NCBI RefSeq assembly: GCF_013304385.1
Contig: NZ_JAAITU010000036.1
Span: 1 to 48,191, forward strand
Source: Blautia glucerasea
GTDB lineage: Bacteria > Bacillota > Clostridia > Lachnospirales > Lachnospiraceae
Length of the DNA stretch: 48,191 nucleotides
Direction of reading: 5' to 3'
Made by a program: the position numbers and the translations under genes. Positions 24,539 through 32,044 of the stretch are shown piece by piece (position 1 is the first letter of the stretch; each line of letters opens with the position of its first letter). The notes beneath the pieces were generated by a model. That model was not told the DNA's origin. It saw nothing but the letters and a program-made list of their open reading frames with translations, and did no database searches.

Positions 24539-25240
24539 TTAATAGGGCAACTGGGATGCCATCTGTTCCGGCACATTTTGAAAGCCGTCAGTTGGCTGAC
24601 TGCCCGGCATACCTCCGTAATTTGGCATTCCGGTATAACTGCCCTGCGGCGGGTAGCTGCTCTGTGGCTGACCGGTTCCGTTTGGCGGAGCCTGATACTG
24701 TCCGCCATTTGCAGGAGGCGTGTAGGCACCGTTAGCAGGAGCCATTCCCTGCTGTGGATAGCCGCCAGGCATTGCCTGATTCTGGTAGCTGCCATTGGGA
24801 TTTCCCTGCATTGGGTAGCTGCCATTGCCGGCTGCACCGGGCGTTGCCGCACCACCATTCGGCTGGCTGTTCTGGTTTGCACCCGGATGTCCGGTATTGC
24901 TGTCAGAACGGTTGGATGGTACAAAGTGCCAGTCCTTGACATTGATCCTCGGACCGGCATTTGCCTGCCCCGCATTCTTTCCTTTCTGATAAATGAACGG
25001 ATGAAGCTCCAGATCACCATAGATCATCAGCCCGGTTCCTTTCTTTACGCCTGCTTTTGCTAAGCGTTCTGCAAGGAACTTGTTAAAATAGCACTGATAG
25101 TAAATGGTTTCTTCCTTTCCATCCTGGCCTCGCTGTGAAACTGCAATGTCCAGAGAAACATATTCCGTACCGGAATTTTTTCCTTGCTGCATCTCAGGAT
25201 CTCTTGTGGCCCTCCCTAAAATTGTTAAAATTGCTGACAT
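24539..25240 (-). CDS. Single-stranded DNA-binding protein-like, Gly/Pro/Gln-rich tail
   Basis: This 233-residue protein has an SSB-type OB fold at 1-110 (LTILGRATRDPEMQ, YVSLDIAVSQRGQ, YYQCYFNKFLAERL, GTGLMIYGDLELH). A roughly 120-residue tail very rich in Gly, Pro, Gln, Asn and Tyr follows. The tail ends ASQLPY and lacks the acidic DDDIPF-type tip through which SSB recruits partner enzymes. The first gene behind the promoter at 25422-25450, it is followed by a terminator. It would coat single-stranded transfer or replication intermediates. Confidence 0.83.
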   Translation of the reverse strand: MSAILTILGRATRDPEMQQGKNSGTEYVSLDIAVSQRGQDGKEETIYYQCYFNKFLAERLAKAGVKKGTGLMIYGDLELHPFIYQKGKNAGQANAGPRINVKDWHFVPSNRSDSNTGHPGANQNSQPNGGAATPGAAGNGSYPMQGNPNGSYQNQAMPGGYPQQGMAPANGAYTPPANGGQYQAPPNGTGQPQSSYPPQGSYTGMPNYGGMPGSQPTDGFQNVPEQMASQLPY

Positions 25241-25279
25241 AAAAATTCTCCTTTCTGCCTCTTTGGGCGTTAAAATAGA

Positions 25280-25357
25280 TTAAAATAAAAAAAGTGCCAT
25301 TATAGCACCGTATAAAACGGCAGTATAATGACACGATTTTCCAAACTTAAACTGCAT
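25280..25357 (-). CDS. Putative 25-residue leader peptide before ssb
   Basis: A 25-codon frame starts at ATG 25357 (MQFKFGKSCHY) and ends MALFLF at the T-run of the terminator hairpin, so its last codons lie inside that hairpin. The leader segment GCAGTTTAAGTTTGGAAA recurs with few changes in the ligA leader (GCAGTTTAGGTTTGAAA at about 10175-10192 minus), where the matching frame has ACG instead of ATG. No strong ribosome binding site is visible. Translation-controlled attenuation is possible. Confidence 0.4.
   Translation of the reverse strand: MQFKFGKSCHYTAVLYGAIMALFLF
25284..25334 (-). terminator. Attenuator-like terminator in the ssb leader
   Basis: On the minus strand, GTGTCATTATA (25334-25324) pairs with TATAATGGCAC (25304-25294) with one mismatch, a smaller stem inside the loop, then TTTTTTTATTTTA. 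It stands between the promoter and ssb. GTGCCATTATAGCAC (plus strand, 25294-25308) offers an alternative short hairpin. Confidence 0.75.
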
Positions 25358-25421
25358 ATGCTTCTGGATGAATGGTCCAGACTCCCATGACGGGACAGCA
25401 CAAAAACTTAAATACAAGATT

Positions 25422-25450
25422 ATATTAACACAAGATATAGCATATGTCAA
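25422..25450 (-). promoter_or_regulatory. Strong sigma-70 promoter for ssb, with repeated element
   Basis: Minus strand: TTGACA (25450-25445), a 17-bp spacer TATGCTATATCTTGTGT, and TAATAT (25427-25422). The spacer matches the ligA promoter spacer at 13 of 17 positions or more. A second copy of the element (ATATAGCATATGTAG, plus strand, about 25467-25481) lies just upstream, fitting a repressor or activator site. The divergent response regulator gene starts at 25575. Confidence 0.75.
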
Positions 25451-25574
25451 AAGAATTGGAACTATATATAGCATATGTAGACGAGGCGGAAGGATAATAT
25501 CAAAAGAATTTTGGACATAGTTATAAAAGTGCAATATAATATTGTTTAAATCGGAAAATGGAAGGATGAGAAAA

Positions 25575-26264
25575 ATGGAGCAGAAAAACAGAATTCTGAT
25601 TGTAGAAGACGATACGGATATCAATAATCTTTTATATACGGCATTACAGAAAGCAGGGTATGAAACGGTACAGGCTTTTTCCGGGACGGAAGCGAGGATG
25701 CTGTTCCAGATGGATAAGGCGGGCTTTTCTTTGATTCTATTGGATCTGATGCTTCCGGGAATTTCAGGAGAAGAGGTGCTTGCCCAGATTCGGAAACAGG
25801 GCAATACGCCGGTTATTGTCCTGACAGCCAAAGACGGATTGGATGAAAAAATCGGGCTTCTTACCAGTGGGGCAGATGATTACATTACAAAACCGTTTGA
25901 GATACAGGAGGTGCTTGCCCGGATTCAGGTTCAGCTCCGCCATATGCAGCAGGAGCCGGAACATAAAAGCGTGTCATATAAAAACCTGGAACTGGACCGT
26001 GAGCGCTTTGAAGTCCGGATTGCCGGAGTGCTGCTTCCCAAAATTACAAAGCAGGAATTTGCAATTCTGGAGCTTTTACTGGAGCATCCGAAACAGGTCT
26101 TCAGCAAAGAAGAGATTTTTGAATATGCGTGGGATGAACACTATATGGGAGAGACAAAGACACTGGATGTACATATCAGCAATATCCGGAAAAAGATAAA
26201 AGCAGTAACGCAGGAGGAATATATTGATACCGTATGGGGAATCGGCTACCGTCTGCATTCTTAA
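25575..26264 (+). CDS. OmpR-family response regulator
   Basis: This 229-residue regulator has a receiver domain at 1-120 with LIVEDD, phospho-acceptor Asp57 (LILLDLMLPG), VLTAK and KPFEIQEV. An OmpR/PhoB winged helix follows, ending WGIGYRLHS. ATG 25575 has GGAAGG nine bases upstream; an earlier ATG at 25566 abuts that site. It is followed by a BcrA-type ABC ATPase, a permease and a histidine kinase, the usual order of bacitracin or lantibiotic resistance operons (BceRS/SpaRK-like). It probably activates that transporter. Confidence 0.88.
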   Translation: MEQKNRILIVEDDTDINNLLYTALQKAGYETVQAFSGTEARMLFQMDKAGFSLILLDLMLPGISGEEVLAQIRKQGNTPVIVLTAKDGLDEKIGLLTSGADDYITKPFEIQEVLARIQVQLRHMQQEPEHKSVSYKNLELDRERFEVRIAGVLLPKITKQEFAILELLLEHPKQVFSKEEIFEYAWDEHYMGETKTLDVHISNIRKKIKAVTQEEYIDTVWGIGYRLHS

Positions 26265-26350
26265 TCTTTACTCTTTTTTTACTATTTATTTGCGTTTGAT
26301 TAGGATTTATCCGATATGATAACAGCAGATAAGAAAAGGAGATGAAAGCA

Positions 26351-27268
26351 TTGAGTGAATTGTTATTAAGTACAAATGGATTGACGAAGCAGTATGGTCA
26401 TCATAAGGCAGTGGATAAAGTAAACCTTCACATAAAAAAGGGTGCTATCTATGGATTTATCGGACGGAACGGTGCGGGAAAGACGACTTGCCTGAAGATG
26501 ATCAGTGGACTTGCAAGACCGACAGCCGGAGAGATTGAGATGTTCGGGTGTAAAGGAAAAGAACTGGAGAGGATTCGTTCTCGTGTGGGGTGTCTGATTG
26601 AAGCACCGGGGCTGTATGGCAACATGAATGCATATACAAACCTGAAAATAAAATGTGAATTGTTTGGTATTCGGAAAAAGGGATACATCGAAGATATCTT
26701 AGAGACGGTCGGACTGGAAGGTGTCGGAAAGAAAAAAACGAAACATTTTTCCCTTGGAATGAAGCAGCGTCTCGGAATCGGGCTGGCACTGGTCGGGGAG
26801 CCGGATCTCCTGGTCCTTGATGAACCGATCAATGGGCTTGATCCCCAGGGAATTGCAGAGGTGCGTGATACCATACAGAGACTGCGAGATGAACGGAATA
26901 TGACGATTTTGATATCCAGTCATATTTTAGAGGAATTATCTAAGATTGCAACGGATTATGGAATTATCCATAATGGAAGTCTTCTGCAGGAGCTGACAAG
27001 CGAAGAACTGATGAAACGCTGCAGTGAACGGATTGAAATAGAGTTAATCCATCCGGAGCAGGCAGTCCCGATTCTGGACAGAATGGGATTTACCAACTAT
27101 CAGGTTACAGATAAGAGCCATATCCATATATTTGAACGATTGAATGAAAGCGCCAATGTCAATATGGAACTGGCAAAAGCAGGAATTTTGGTCAATGGAA
27201 TTTCCATTACCAGTGAAGAACTGGAAACCTATTTCTTGAATCTGACAGGAGGGAATCAAAATGCTTAA
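26351..27268 (+). CDS. BcrA-type ABC transporter ATP-binding protein
   Basis: This 305-residue subunit has Walker A GRNGAGKTT (Lys44), signature FSLGMKQRLG, Walker B LLVLDEPINGLDPQG and H-loop SSHILEE. A C-terminal extension of about 95 residues, seen in BcrA and lantibiotic-immunity ATPases, follows. TTG 26351 is preferred because AGGAG ends at 26341, where ATG 26342 would directly abut it. The gene overlaps the permease start by eight bases. With that permease it likely removes antimicrobial peptides from the membrane (inference). Confidence 0.85.
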   Translation: MSELLLSTNGLTKQYGHHKAVDKVNLHIKKGAIYGFIGRNGAGKTTCLKMISGLARPTAGEIEMFGCKGKELERIRSRVGCLIEAPGLYGNMNAYTNLKIKCELFGIRKKGYIEDILETVGLEGVGKKKTKHFSLGMKQRLGIGLALVGEPDLLVLDEPINGLDPQGIAEVRDTIQRLRDERNMTILISSHILEELSKIATDYGIIHNGSLLQELTSEELMKRCSERIEIELIHPEQAVPILDRMGFTNYQVTDKSHIHIFERLNESANVNMELAKAGILVNGISITSEELETYFLNLTGGNQNA

Positions 27269-28112
27269 TATGATAAAAATGGATCTGTACCGGATGGTCC
27301 GGACAAAAAGTATGTATGTGGTATGGATTGTGATGGCGGCAGCTATATTCTTCTCCACATCCATGTCGAAACTGGATATTGATACGATGAACAAGGAAGC
27401 GGAACAACAGCAGACAGAAAGCATTGCAGAAACAGTGAAACCAGAAACCATCAATATGGGAATGTCCGTATTCCTGCCGACACAGCCGGGAGAAAAAGTA
27501 ACGGTCTTTGATCAGGTATATGCAAACCTGCAGGCGAAGTTTGTGGCGTTGTTTCTGGTGATTTTTACAGTGCTGTTTTCCAGTGCAGATATAGGAAGCG
27601 GTTATATTAAAAATATCGGCGGGCAGGTAAGGAGCCGGAGAAACCTGATCTTTTCCAAAGCTTCCGTGTTGTTTGTGTATACGACTGTTACCATGCTGCT
27701 TTATTTCATCATTCAGATTATTGCACAGCAGATGTACTTCGGATATCTGGAGTGGGGGAATGGAAGCGAGTTGCTGAGATACTTTGGTATTCAGATTTTG
27801 CTTCATTATGCACTGGTACTAATCAGTATGGCGATTGCGGTGGTTTTGAACAGCAACGTGTTCAGCATGACGATTGTTATCTGCCTGTGCATGAATACCA
27901 TGATTGTCTTATACGGAGTGATCAATCATTTGATCCAGAAGGCAGGTGTGGAGAATTTCCAGATTTTGAAATATACAGTGACAGGAAAGATTGCACTTTT
28001 ATCCATGTCACCGACCAATAAGGAATGCCTGACGGCAGTTGTGATTGCGGCGGCGTTCGGAATCGTGGTTACATTACTGACAGCATGGGTATTCAGAAAG
28101 AGAGATATCTAA
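27261..28112 (+). CDS. ABC transporter permease (lantibiotic/bacitracin type)
   Basis: This 283-residue protein starts MLNMIKMDLYRMVRTKSMY, the usual opening of these permeases. It has a first membrane segment at about 17-33, a roughly 60-residue external loop, then five membrane segments to residue 275. It ends RKRDI and is followed without a gap by the kinase ATG. The overlap with the ATPase gene indicates a single transporter. Substrate class is inferred from operon layout, not from the sequence itself. Confidence 0.8.
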   Translation: MLNMIKMDLYRMVRTKSMYVVWIVMAAAIFFSTSMSKLDIDTMNKEAEQQQTESIAETVKPETINMGMSVFLPTQPGEKVTVFDQVYANLQAKFVALFLVIFTVLFSSADIGSGYIKNIGGQVRSRRNLIFSKASVLFVYTTVTMLLYFIIQIIAQQMYFGYLEWGNGSELLRYFGIQILLHYALVLISMAIAVVLNSNVFSMTIVICLCMNTMIVLYGVINHLIQKAGVENFQILKYTVTGKIALLSMSPTNKECLTAVVIAAAFGIVVTLLTAWVFRKRDI

Positions 28113-29009
28113 ATGATAAAACTAGGGTTCGTGCTATTGATAGCAGTGATACTGGTACAAGGAATGTTATTTTGGAAATACCAGCGGCAGGTGAAAGACA
28201 TCTGCCGCCAGTTGTCGTTTCTGATGAAGCACGACAGCAACATGCTGATTACCAGAGAAATGGATTTTGGAGGCATTGGTGAGTTGGCAGATGTTTTAAA
28301 CGAATGGCTGGAACTGAAGCGAAGGGAAAAGAAGGAATACTTGAAGAAAGAGGAGATGATTTCGGATACATATACAAATCTCTCACATGATATCCGTACT
28401 CCTTTGACATCCCTTGACGGATATTTTCAGTTAATGGAAACCTGTGAAGACCAGGAAGAGCAGATACGGTATATGAAGATCATACAGGAGAGAATCGGCA
28501 GCCTGAAAGAAATGCTGGAAGAATTATTTACTTTTACAAAACTTAAAAACGATTCTTTTCATCTGGAAATGTCATCCTGCTGTATCAACAAGATTTTGAA
28601 AGATACCATATTTTCCTACTACGATGAATGGACGGGCAGAGGAATTGAACCGGAGATACAGATTACAGATAAACTGCTGTTTATGAACGGAAATGAACAG
28701 GGAATCCAGAGAATTTTTCAGAATATCATAAAAAACGGACTGGATCACGGGGAGAAGAAAATCAGTATTTCACTGGAAGAAGTTGAAAACAACATCCGGA
28801 TACAGATAAAAAATCAAGTATGTCATGTGGAAAAAATAAATGTAGATCAGGTGTTTGAACGGTTTTATAAAGCGGATGAAGCACGCAGTAAGACTTCCAG
28901 CGGTCTCGGCTTATCAATTGCGAAAGAGCTGGTACTTCGTATGGATGGGAAAATCAGCGCCCGGATAGAAGGGAATGAGTTCTGTGTGGAGATTGTGTTT
29001 CCAAAATAA
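28113..29009 (+). CDS. Sensor histidine kinase
   Basis: This 298-residue kinase has one membrane segment (about 3-22) and no sizeable extracellular domain. The DHp H-box is NLSHDIRTPL with His92. The ATPase domain has N-box IIKNGLDHG and G2 TSSGLGLSIAKEL; the G1 segment is weakly conserved (QIKNQVCHVEKI). This small architecture is typical of kinases that sense through a partner ABC transporter. It probably phosphorylates the regulator at 25575-26264. The stop-start junction with the permease has no gap. Confidence 0.87.
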   Translation: MIKLGFVLLIAVILVQGMLFWKYQRQVKDICRQLSFLMKHDSNMLITREMDFGGIGELADVLNEWLELKRREKKEYLKKEEMISDTYTNLSHDIRTPLTSLDGYFQLMETCEDQEEQIRYMKIIQERIGSLKEMLEELFTFTKLKNDSFHLEMSSCCINKILKDTIFSYYDEWTGRGIEPEIQITDKLLFMNGNEQGIQRIFQNIIKNGLDHGEKKISISLEEVENNIRIQIKNQVCHVEKINVDQVFERFYKADEARSKTSSGLGLSIAKELVLRMDGKISARIEGNEFCVEIVFPK

Positions 29010-29130
29010 AAGGAAAAATTTATATTAAAGCAAGTGAAAATGGGGAATGACTTTATATAGGTTTCATGGTAGAATTACAGTAGAAAGAGAAGAGTCACTC
29101 AGTCATTTGTTGTATGAAAGGATGAGTATA

Positions 29131-29421
29131 ATGTATAAAGTAGAACTTAAATTTGATACAAGCAAGCTCGCTCCGGAAACGGTAAATCAGATGTGTGAAC
29201 AGGCAGATCAGATTTTTGAGCAGGAGGATTTAAGCTGTGCAGTCAAAGCCCTTGGAAGCAGGATTTATCTTGACCGGGGACGCAAGCAGGACTATGGAAG
29301 ATTCTGGGCAGCAATCTTTCAGTTGAAAAACTCCGTAGGAATTGCAGAGAATTTGTTAGAGTGTTTCTGGTATAACGGAACAGAAAAGGAGAACCTGATT
29401 ACAGACTTTATAAGGAACTAA
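29131..29421 (+). CDS. Small partner protein of VapD (putative antitoxin)
   Basis: This 96-residue acidic protein (MYKVELKFDTSKLAPETVNQ, then IFEQEDLSCAVKALGSRIYLD, written here as separate pieces) is of no family I recognise. ATG 29131 is chosen because AAAGGATG gives fair spacing; upstream in-frame starts lack support. It lies three bases before vapD and is presumably co-transcribed. By analogy with toxin-antitoxin pairs where a small acidic protein precedes the nuclease, it may be the antitoxin. That role is inferred from position only. Confidence 0.55.
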   Translation: MYKVELKFDTSKLAPETVNQMCEQADQIFEQEDLSCAVKALGSRIYLDRGRKQDYGRFWAAIFQLKNSVGIAENLLECFWYNGTEKENLITDFIRN

Positions 29422-29424
29422 CAG

Positions 29425-29757
29425 ATGGACAGCTTACAGAGGAAAGGCATCAATTTTGACCTGAATACACAAGCACTAAAGGAATATTATCCGAAAGGTG
29501 ACTGGCATAATGCATATGCGGATGTAAGGGACTTTTTTGAAGCAAACGGATTTGAGCATATTCAGGGATCGGGATATCATTCGGTGGAAGCAATGTCAGA
29601 AGCAAAAGCCATGGCAGTTATTTATCAGATGACAAAAGAATTTCCATGGCTCAATTATTGTGTGAATGTGTGTACCATATCAGATGTACCGGAACTGTTT
29701 GATATCTCGCATGTATTTGCCAGAGAAGCGGAACGGTTGGAAAAGAAAAATGCATGA
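29425..29757 (+). CDS. vapD: VapD-family endoribonuclease-like protein
   Basis: This 110-residue protein matches VapD/Cas2-like ferredoxin folds. It has GINFDLNTQALKEYYP near the N-terminus, an AYADVRDFFEANGFEHIQGS segment (split: AYADVRDFFEANGF and HIQGSGYHS) and a C-terminal FPWLNYCVN. VapD proteins of Haemophilus and Helicobacter are ribonucleases linked to persistence, often with an antitoxin partner. The ATG has an AGGAAC site overlapping the end of the upstream partner gene. Family assignment is good; activity is not proven here. Confidence 0.78.
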   Translation: MDSLQRKGINFDLNTQALKEYYPKGDWHNAYADVRDFFEANGFEHIQGSGYHSVEAMSEAKAMAVIYQMTKEFPWLNYCVNVCTISDVPELFDISHVFAREAERLEKKNA

Positions 29758-29758
29758 T

Positions 29759-29787
29759 TTGACAAATTATTTCCAATATGTTATATT
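29759..29787 (+). promoter_or_regulatory. Strong sigma-70 promoter for the YccF/EcsC operon
   Basis: TTGACA (29759-29764), a 17-bp spacer and TATATT (29782-29787). It begins immediately after the vapD stop, and transcription would start close to the 5' end of the riboswitch-like leader. Confidence 0.8.
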
Positions 29788-29796
29788 CATCTCAAG

Positions 29797-29927
29797 CAAA
29801 AAAGGGAGTAGCTGAACGCCTTGAAAGAGGTGGTTTTGTAACCGACAACCGGTATCGAGAGATACCCGTAGCAAATGAGATAGCAAGACTTTTATTGTGG
29901 CAGAGGTCATGATAGGAGTCTTTTTTT
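29797..29927 (+). ncRNA. Probable yybP-ykoY (Mn2+) riboswitch with terminator
   Basis: The leader has the two conserved loops of the yybP-ykoY motif: GGGAGTAGC at 29804-29812 and GCAAGACTTTTA at 29883-29894. P1 forms between CAAAAAAG (29797-29804) and CTTTTATTG (29889-29897). A P3-like hairpin GGTATC-GAGA-GATACC lies at about 29861-29876. The 3' aptamer strand AAGACT (29885-29890) can instead pair with AGTCTT (29917-29922), followed by a T7 run, giving an intrinsic terminator exclusive with P1. This is the classic ON-switch arrangement. Assignment is from memory of the consensus. Confidence 0.7.
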
Positions 29928-29986
29928 ATTATGAAATATAGAAAATCTGCCGCAATAGTCTGCTAAAAAGAAAGAGAGGATAAACG

Positions 29987-30421
29987 ATGAGTAACGAAAT
30001 GATGAAACGGGAAATGCAGGAAGCAGTACAGGCAGGGGAGCGGGCGCTTCAGAGCCTTTACGCAGCAAGGGATAAGTTGGGAAGTGCGAGAAACTGGGGC
30101 ATTTTTGATATGCTTGGAGGAGGCTTTATCAGTGACTTTGTGAAGCATTCTAAAATGAATGACGCAGCTGCGTTGATGGAACAGGCGAAAAGCGATATTC
30201 AGCGTTTTCAGAGAGAATTAAGAGATGTGCAGGTTTCCTTGGATCTGCGCATGGAAATCGGCAGCTTCCTTTCCTTTGCGGATTTCTTTCTGGACGGGCT
30301 GGTGGCAGATTATATGGTGCAGAGCAAGATTGCAGATGCAAGAGAACAGGTGGATGATGCCATCAACCGGATAGAAAAGATACTTGCTGATGTGAAAAAT
30401 CGGATGAATGGGGAGGTGTAG
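29987..30421 (+). CDS. Hypothetical coiled-coil protein in the riboswitch operon
   Basis: This 144-residue protein has long helices at about 1-35 and 60-140 with heptad-like patterning (AALMEQAKSDIQRFQRELRDV, cited as its core AKSDIQRFQREL). A central hydrophobic stretch rich in Gly/Phe (GIFDMLGGGFISDF) lies between them, and FLSFADFFLDGLVADY is near residue 90. I do not recognise a named family. AAGAGAGG lies before ATG 29987. It is three bases from yccF, so it is probably part of the same metal-responsive operon. Confidence 0.65.
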   Translation: MSNEMMKREMQEAVQAGERALQSLYAARDKLGSARNWGIFDMLGGGFISDFVKHSKMNDAAALMEQAKSDIQRFQRELRDVQVSLDLRMEIGSFLSFADFFLDGLVADYMVQSKIADAREQVDDAINRIEKILADVKNRMNGEV

Positions 30422-30424
30422 CAT

Positions 30425-30784
30425 ATGGGATGCCTGGGAAATGTGTTGTGGTTTGTGTTTGGCGGCGCAGTCAGTGGGCTGAGCTGGTGTCTGGCAGGTT
30501 GTCTCTGGTGTATTACCGTTGTGGGGATTCCGGTGGGGATGCAGTGTTTTAAATTTGCGGCGCTTAGTTTTTTCCCCTTTGGAAAAGAGGTGCAGTATGG
30601 TGGCGGAGCTGGTTCGTTCCTTTTGAATATCATCTGGCTGATTGTATCCGGTCTGCCTCTTGCACTGGAGCATCTGGCGTTGGGTACAGCTTTATGTGTG
30701 ACGATTATCGGAATCCCGTTTGGTTTACAGCAGTTTAAACTGGCGAAACTGGCATTGATGCCGTTTGGTGCGGAGGTGTATTAA
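30425..30784 (+). CDS. YccF-domain membrane protein
   Basis: This 119-residue inner-membrane protein has two YccF (DUF307) repeats, each a hydrophobic helix followed by the motif: NVLWFVFGG...TVVGIPVGMQCFKFA, and SGLPLALEHLALG...TIIGIPFGLQQFKLA. FPFGKEV and MPFGAEV end the repeats. Its role is not established in any organism I can cite. It stands between a coiled-coil gene and an EcsC-family gene, with an AGGTGTA site in the preceding coding end. Confidence 0.85.
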   Translation: MGCLGNVLWFVFGGAVSGLSWCLAGCLWCITVVGIPVGMQCFKFAALSFFPFGKEVQYGGGAGSFLLNIIWLIVSGLPLALEHLALGTALCVTIIGIPFGLQQFKLAKLALMPFGAEVY

Positions 30785-30785
30785 G

Positions 30786-31622
30786 ATGCGATTATTTGAT
30801 AAAAGGACACCGCTTCAGAAGGAGTGGGAAAAGCTGGAAGTACAGGAGCAGAGATTCCTTCAGAAGCGTTCAGAGAAAAGGGAGAGCATTCTGAATCAGA
30901 AACTGGAGGAAAAGATACCGCCGAAACTTCAGAAAACATTGGATACCGCTTTTGCGAAGGCATTTGCTCTGATTTTCGAGAAAGGAACCGGGGTTATTGA
31001 AAAGACGTATCAGCGGACAAAACTGGAGCAGGATTATCAGGTGCGGCAGTATATGGCGGATGTAAAGCAGAATTCCAAATCCCTCCGCTCTTTTTCTAAA
31101 AAGGCAAGAGATACGGGAACAAAGAATTTACTGCTATCCGGTGTGTCTGGAATCGGGATGGGCGTATTGGGAATCGGTCTGCCGGATATTCCGGTATTTA
31201 CAGGGATGATTTTAAAGAATATTTATGAGACTGCTCTGCAGTATGGATACAGCTATGAAAGCAGGGAAGAAAAATATTTTATCTTATTATTGATCCGGGG
31301 AGCAGTATCCTATGGGGATACACTTTGTGAGATTGACGGGAAAGTAAATGAATTTATCAGAAACGGAATACTGCCGGAAGAGTATCAGGATAAGGAGCAG
31401 ATCGAACAAACGGCGGGCGCTTTGTCAAAAGAGCTTCTGTATATGAAGTTCTTACAGGGAATTCCGGTGGTTGGTGCTGTAGGCGGAGCTTATGATGCAG
31501 TCTACATGAAACGGATCACAGAGTATGCAGAGCTGAAATACTGGCACAGGTATCTGGCGGGGCGGAAAAAGGCAGAGAATGGACAATTATGTAAAAGGTG
31601 TAAAAGTTATAGAGATATATGA
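30786..31622 (+). CDS. EcsC family protein
   Basis: This 278-residue protein is of the EcsC family, with a charged N-terminal helical region (1-60). A central segment rich in Gly (GVSGIGMGVLGIGLPDIPVF) matches the family core, and YGYSYESREEKYFILLLI and LQGIPVVGAVGGAYDAVYM follow. ATG 30786 follows GGAGGTG. The reading frame runs into an adjoining gene: the last 15 residues (ENGQLCKRCKSYRDI) overlap 31579-31911 and do not look like a natural EcsC end, so the original terminus may have been replaced. Confidence 0.78.
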   Translation: MRLFDKRTPLQKEWEKLEVQEQRFLQKRSEKRESILNQKLEEKIPPKLQKTLDTAFAKAFALIFEKGTGVIEKTYQRTKLEQDYQVRQYMADVKQNSKSLRSFSKKARDTGTKNLLLSGVSGIGMGVLGIGLPDIPVFTGMILKNIYETALQYGYSYESREEKYFILLLIRGAVSYGDTLCEIDGKVNEFIRNGILPEEYQDKEQIEQTAGALSKELLYMKFLQGIPVVGAVGGAYDAVYMKRITEYAELKYWHRYLAGRKKAENGQLCKRCKSYRDI

Positions 31623-31911
31623 TGCCGCAAATAAGGAATTGCTGGTAAAGTATGATGATAAGCATAATATAGACAAGGTTATTTCTGCTTTAAATATAAA
31701 ATCATGGAAAGAGACAGAAAAAAGCATAGGTATGAACCCTAAATATACCATAAAATTTTATTGCGATACTACGAACCAAGATGAAGAAAAAGATATAAAA
31801 GAAATTACCCTTTATGAAAATGGGGAATATGCTACGATTTTTATTACTTCTCCTGGCGGAGTAAAACAAAACTATAAAACGAGCATTGATATTTCTGAAT
31901 TGGTTATCTAA
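31579..31911 (+). CDS. Hypothetical small protein, AT-rich
   Basis: This 110-residue protein is predicted beta-rich (IEIYDAANKELLVKYDD, then YTIKFYCDTTNQDEEKD, then ITLYENGEYATIFITS), acidic and soluble, in the size range of immunity proteins. No family is recognised. It overlaps the 3' end of the EcsC gene by 44 bases and is visibly AT-richer than its neighbours. The start ATG lacks a good ribosome binding site. It may be a late arrival that displaced the end of ecsC. Confidence 0.5.
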   Translation: MDNYVKGVKVIEIYDAANKELLVKYDDKHNIDKVISALNIKSWKETEKSIGMNPKYTIKFYCDTTNQDEEKDIKEITLYENGEYATIFITSPGGVKQNYKTSIDISELVI

Positions 31912-32044
31912 TAATATTTGTGTAATGAGAATGAAAATCTAATTCTTTCAAGTTTAACTAAGACATTCCCGGAGCAAATGCTCATGGCATTGAAGCGGAT
32001 ACAAACACTATTGTTTGATAGAAATAAGAGAGGTTATTTATAAT

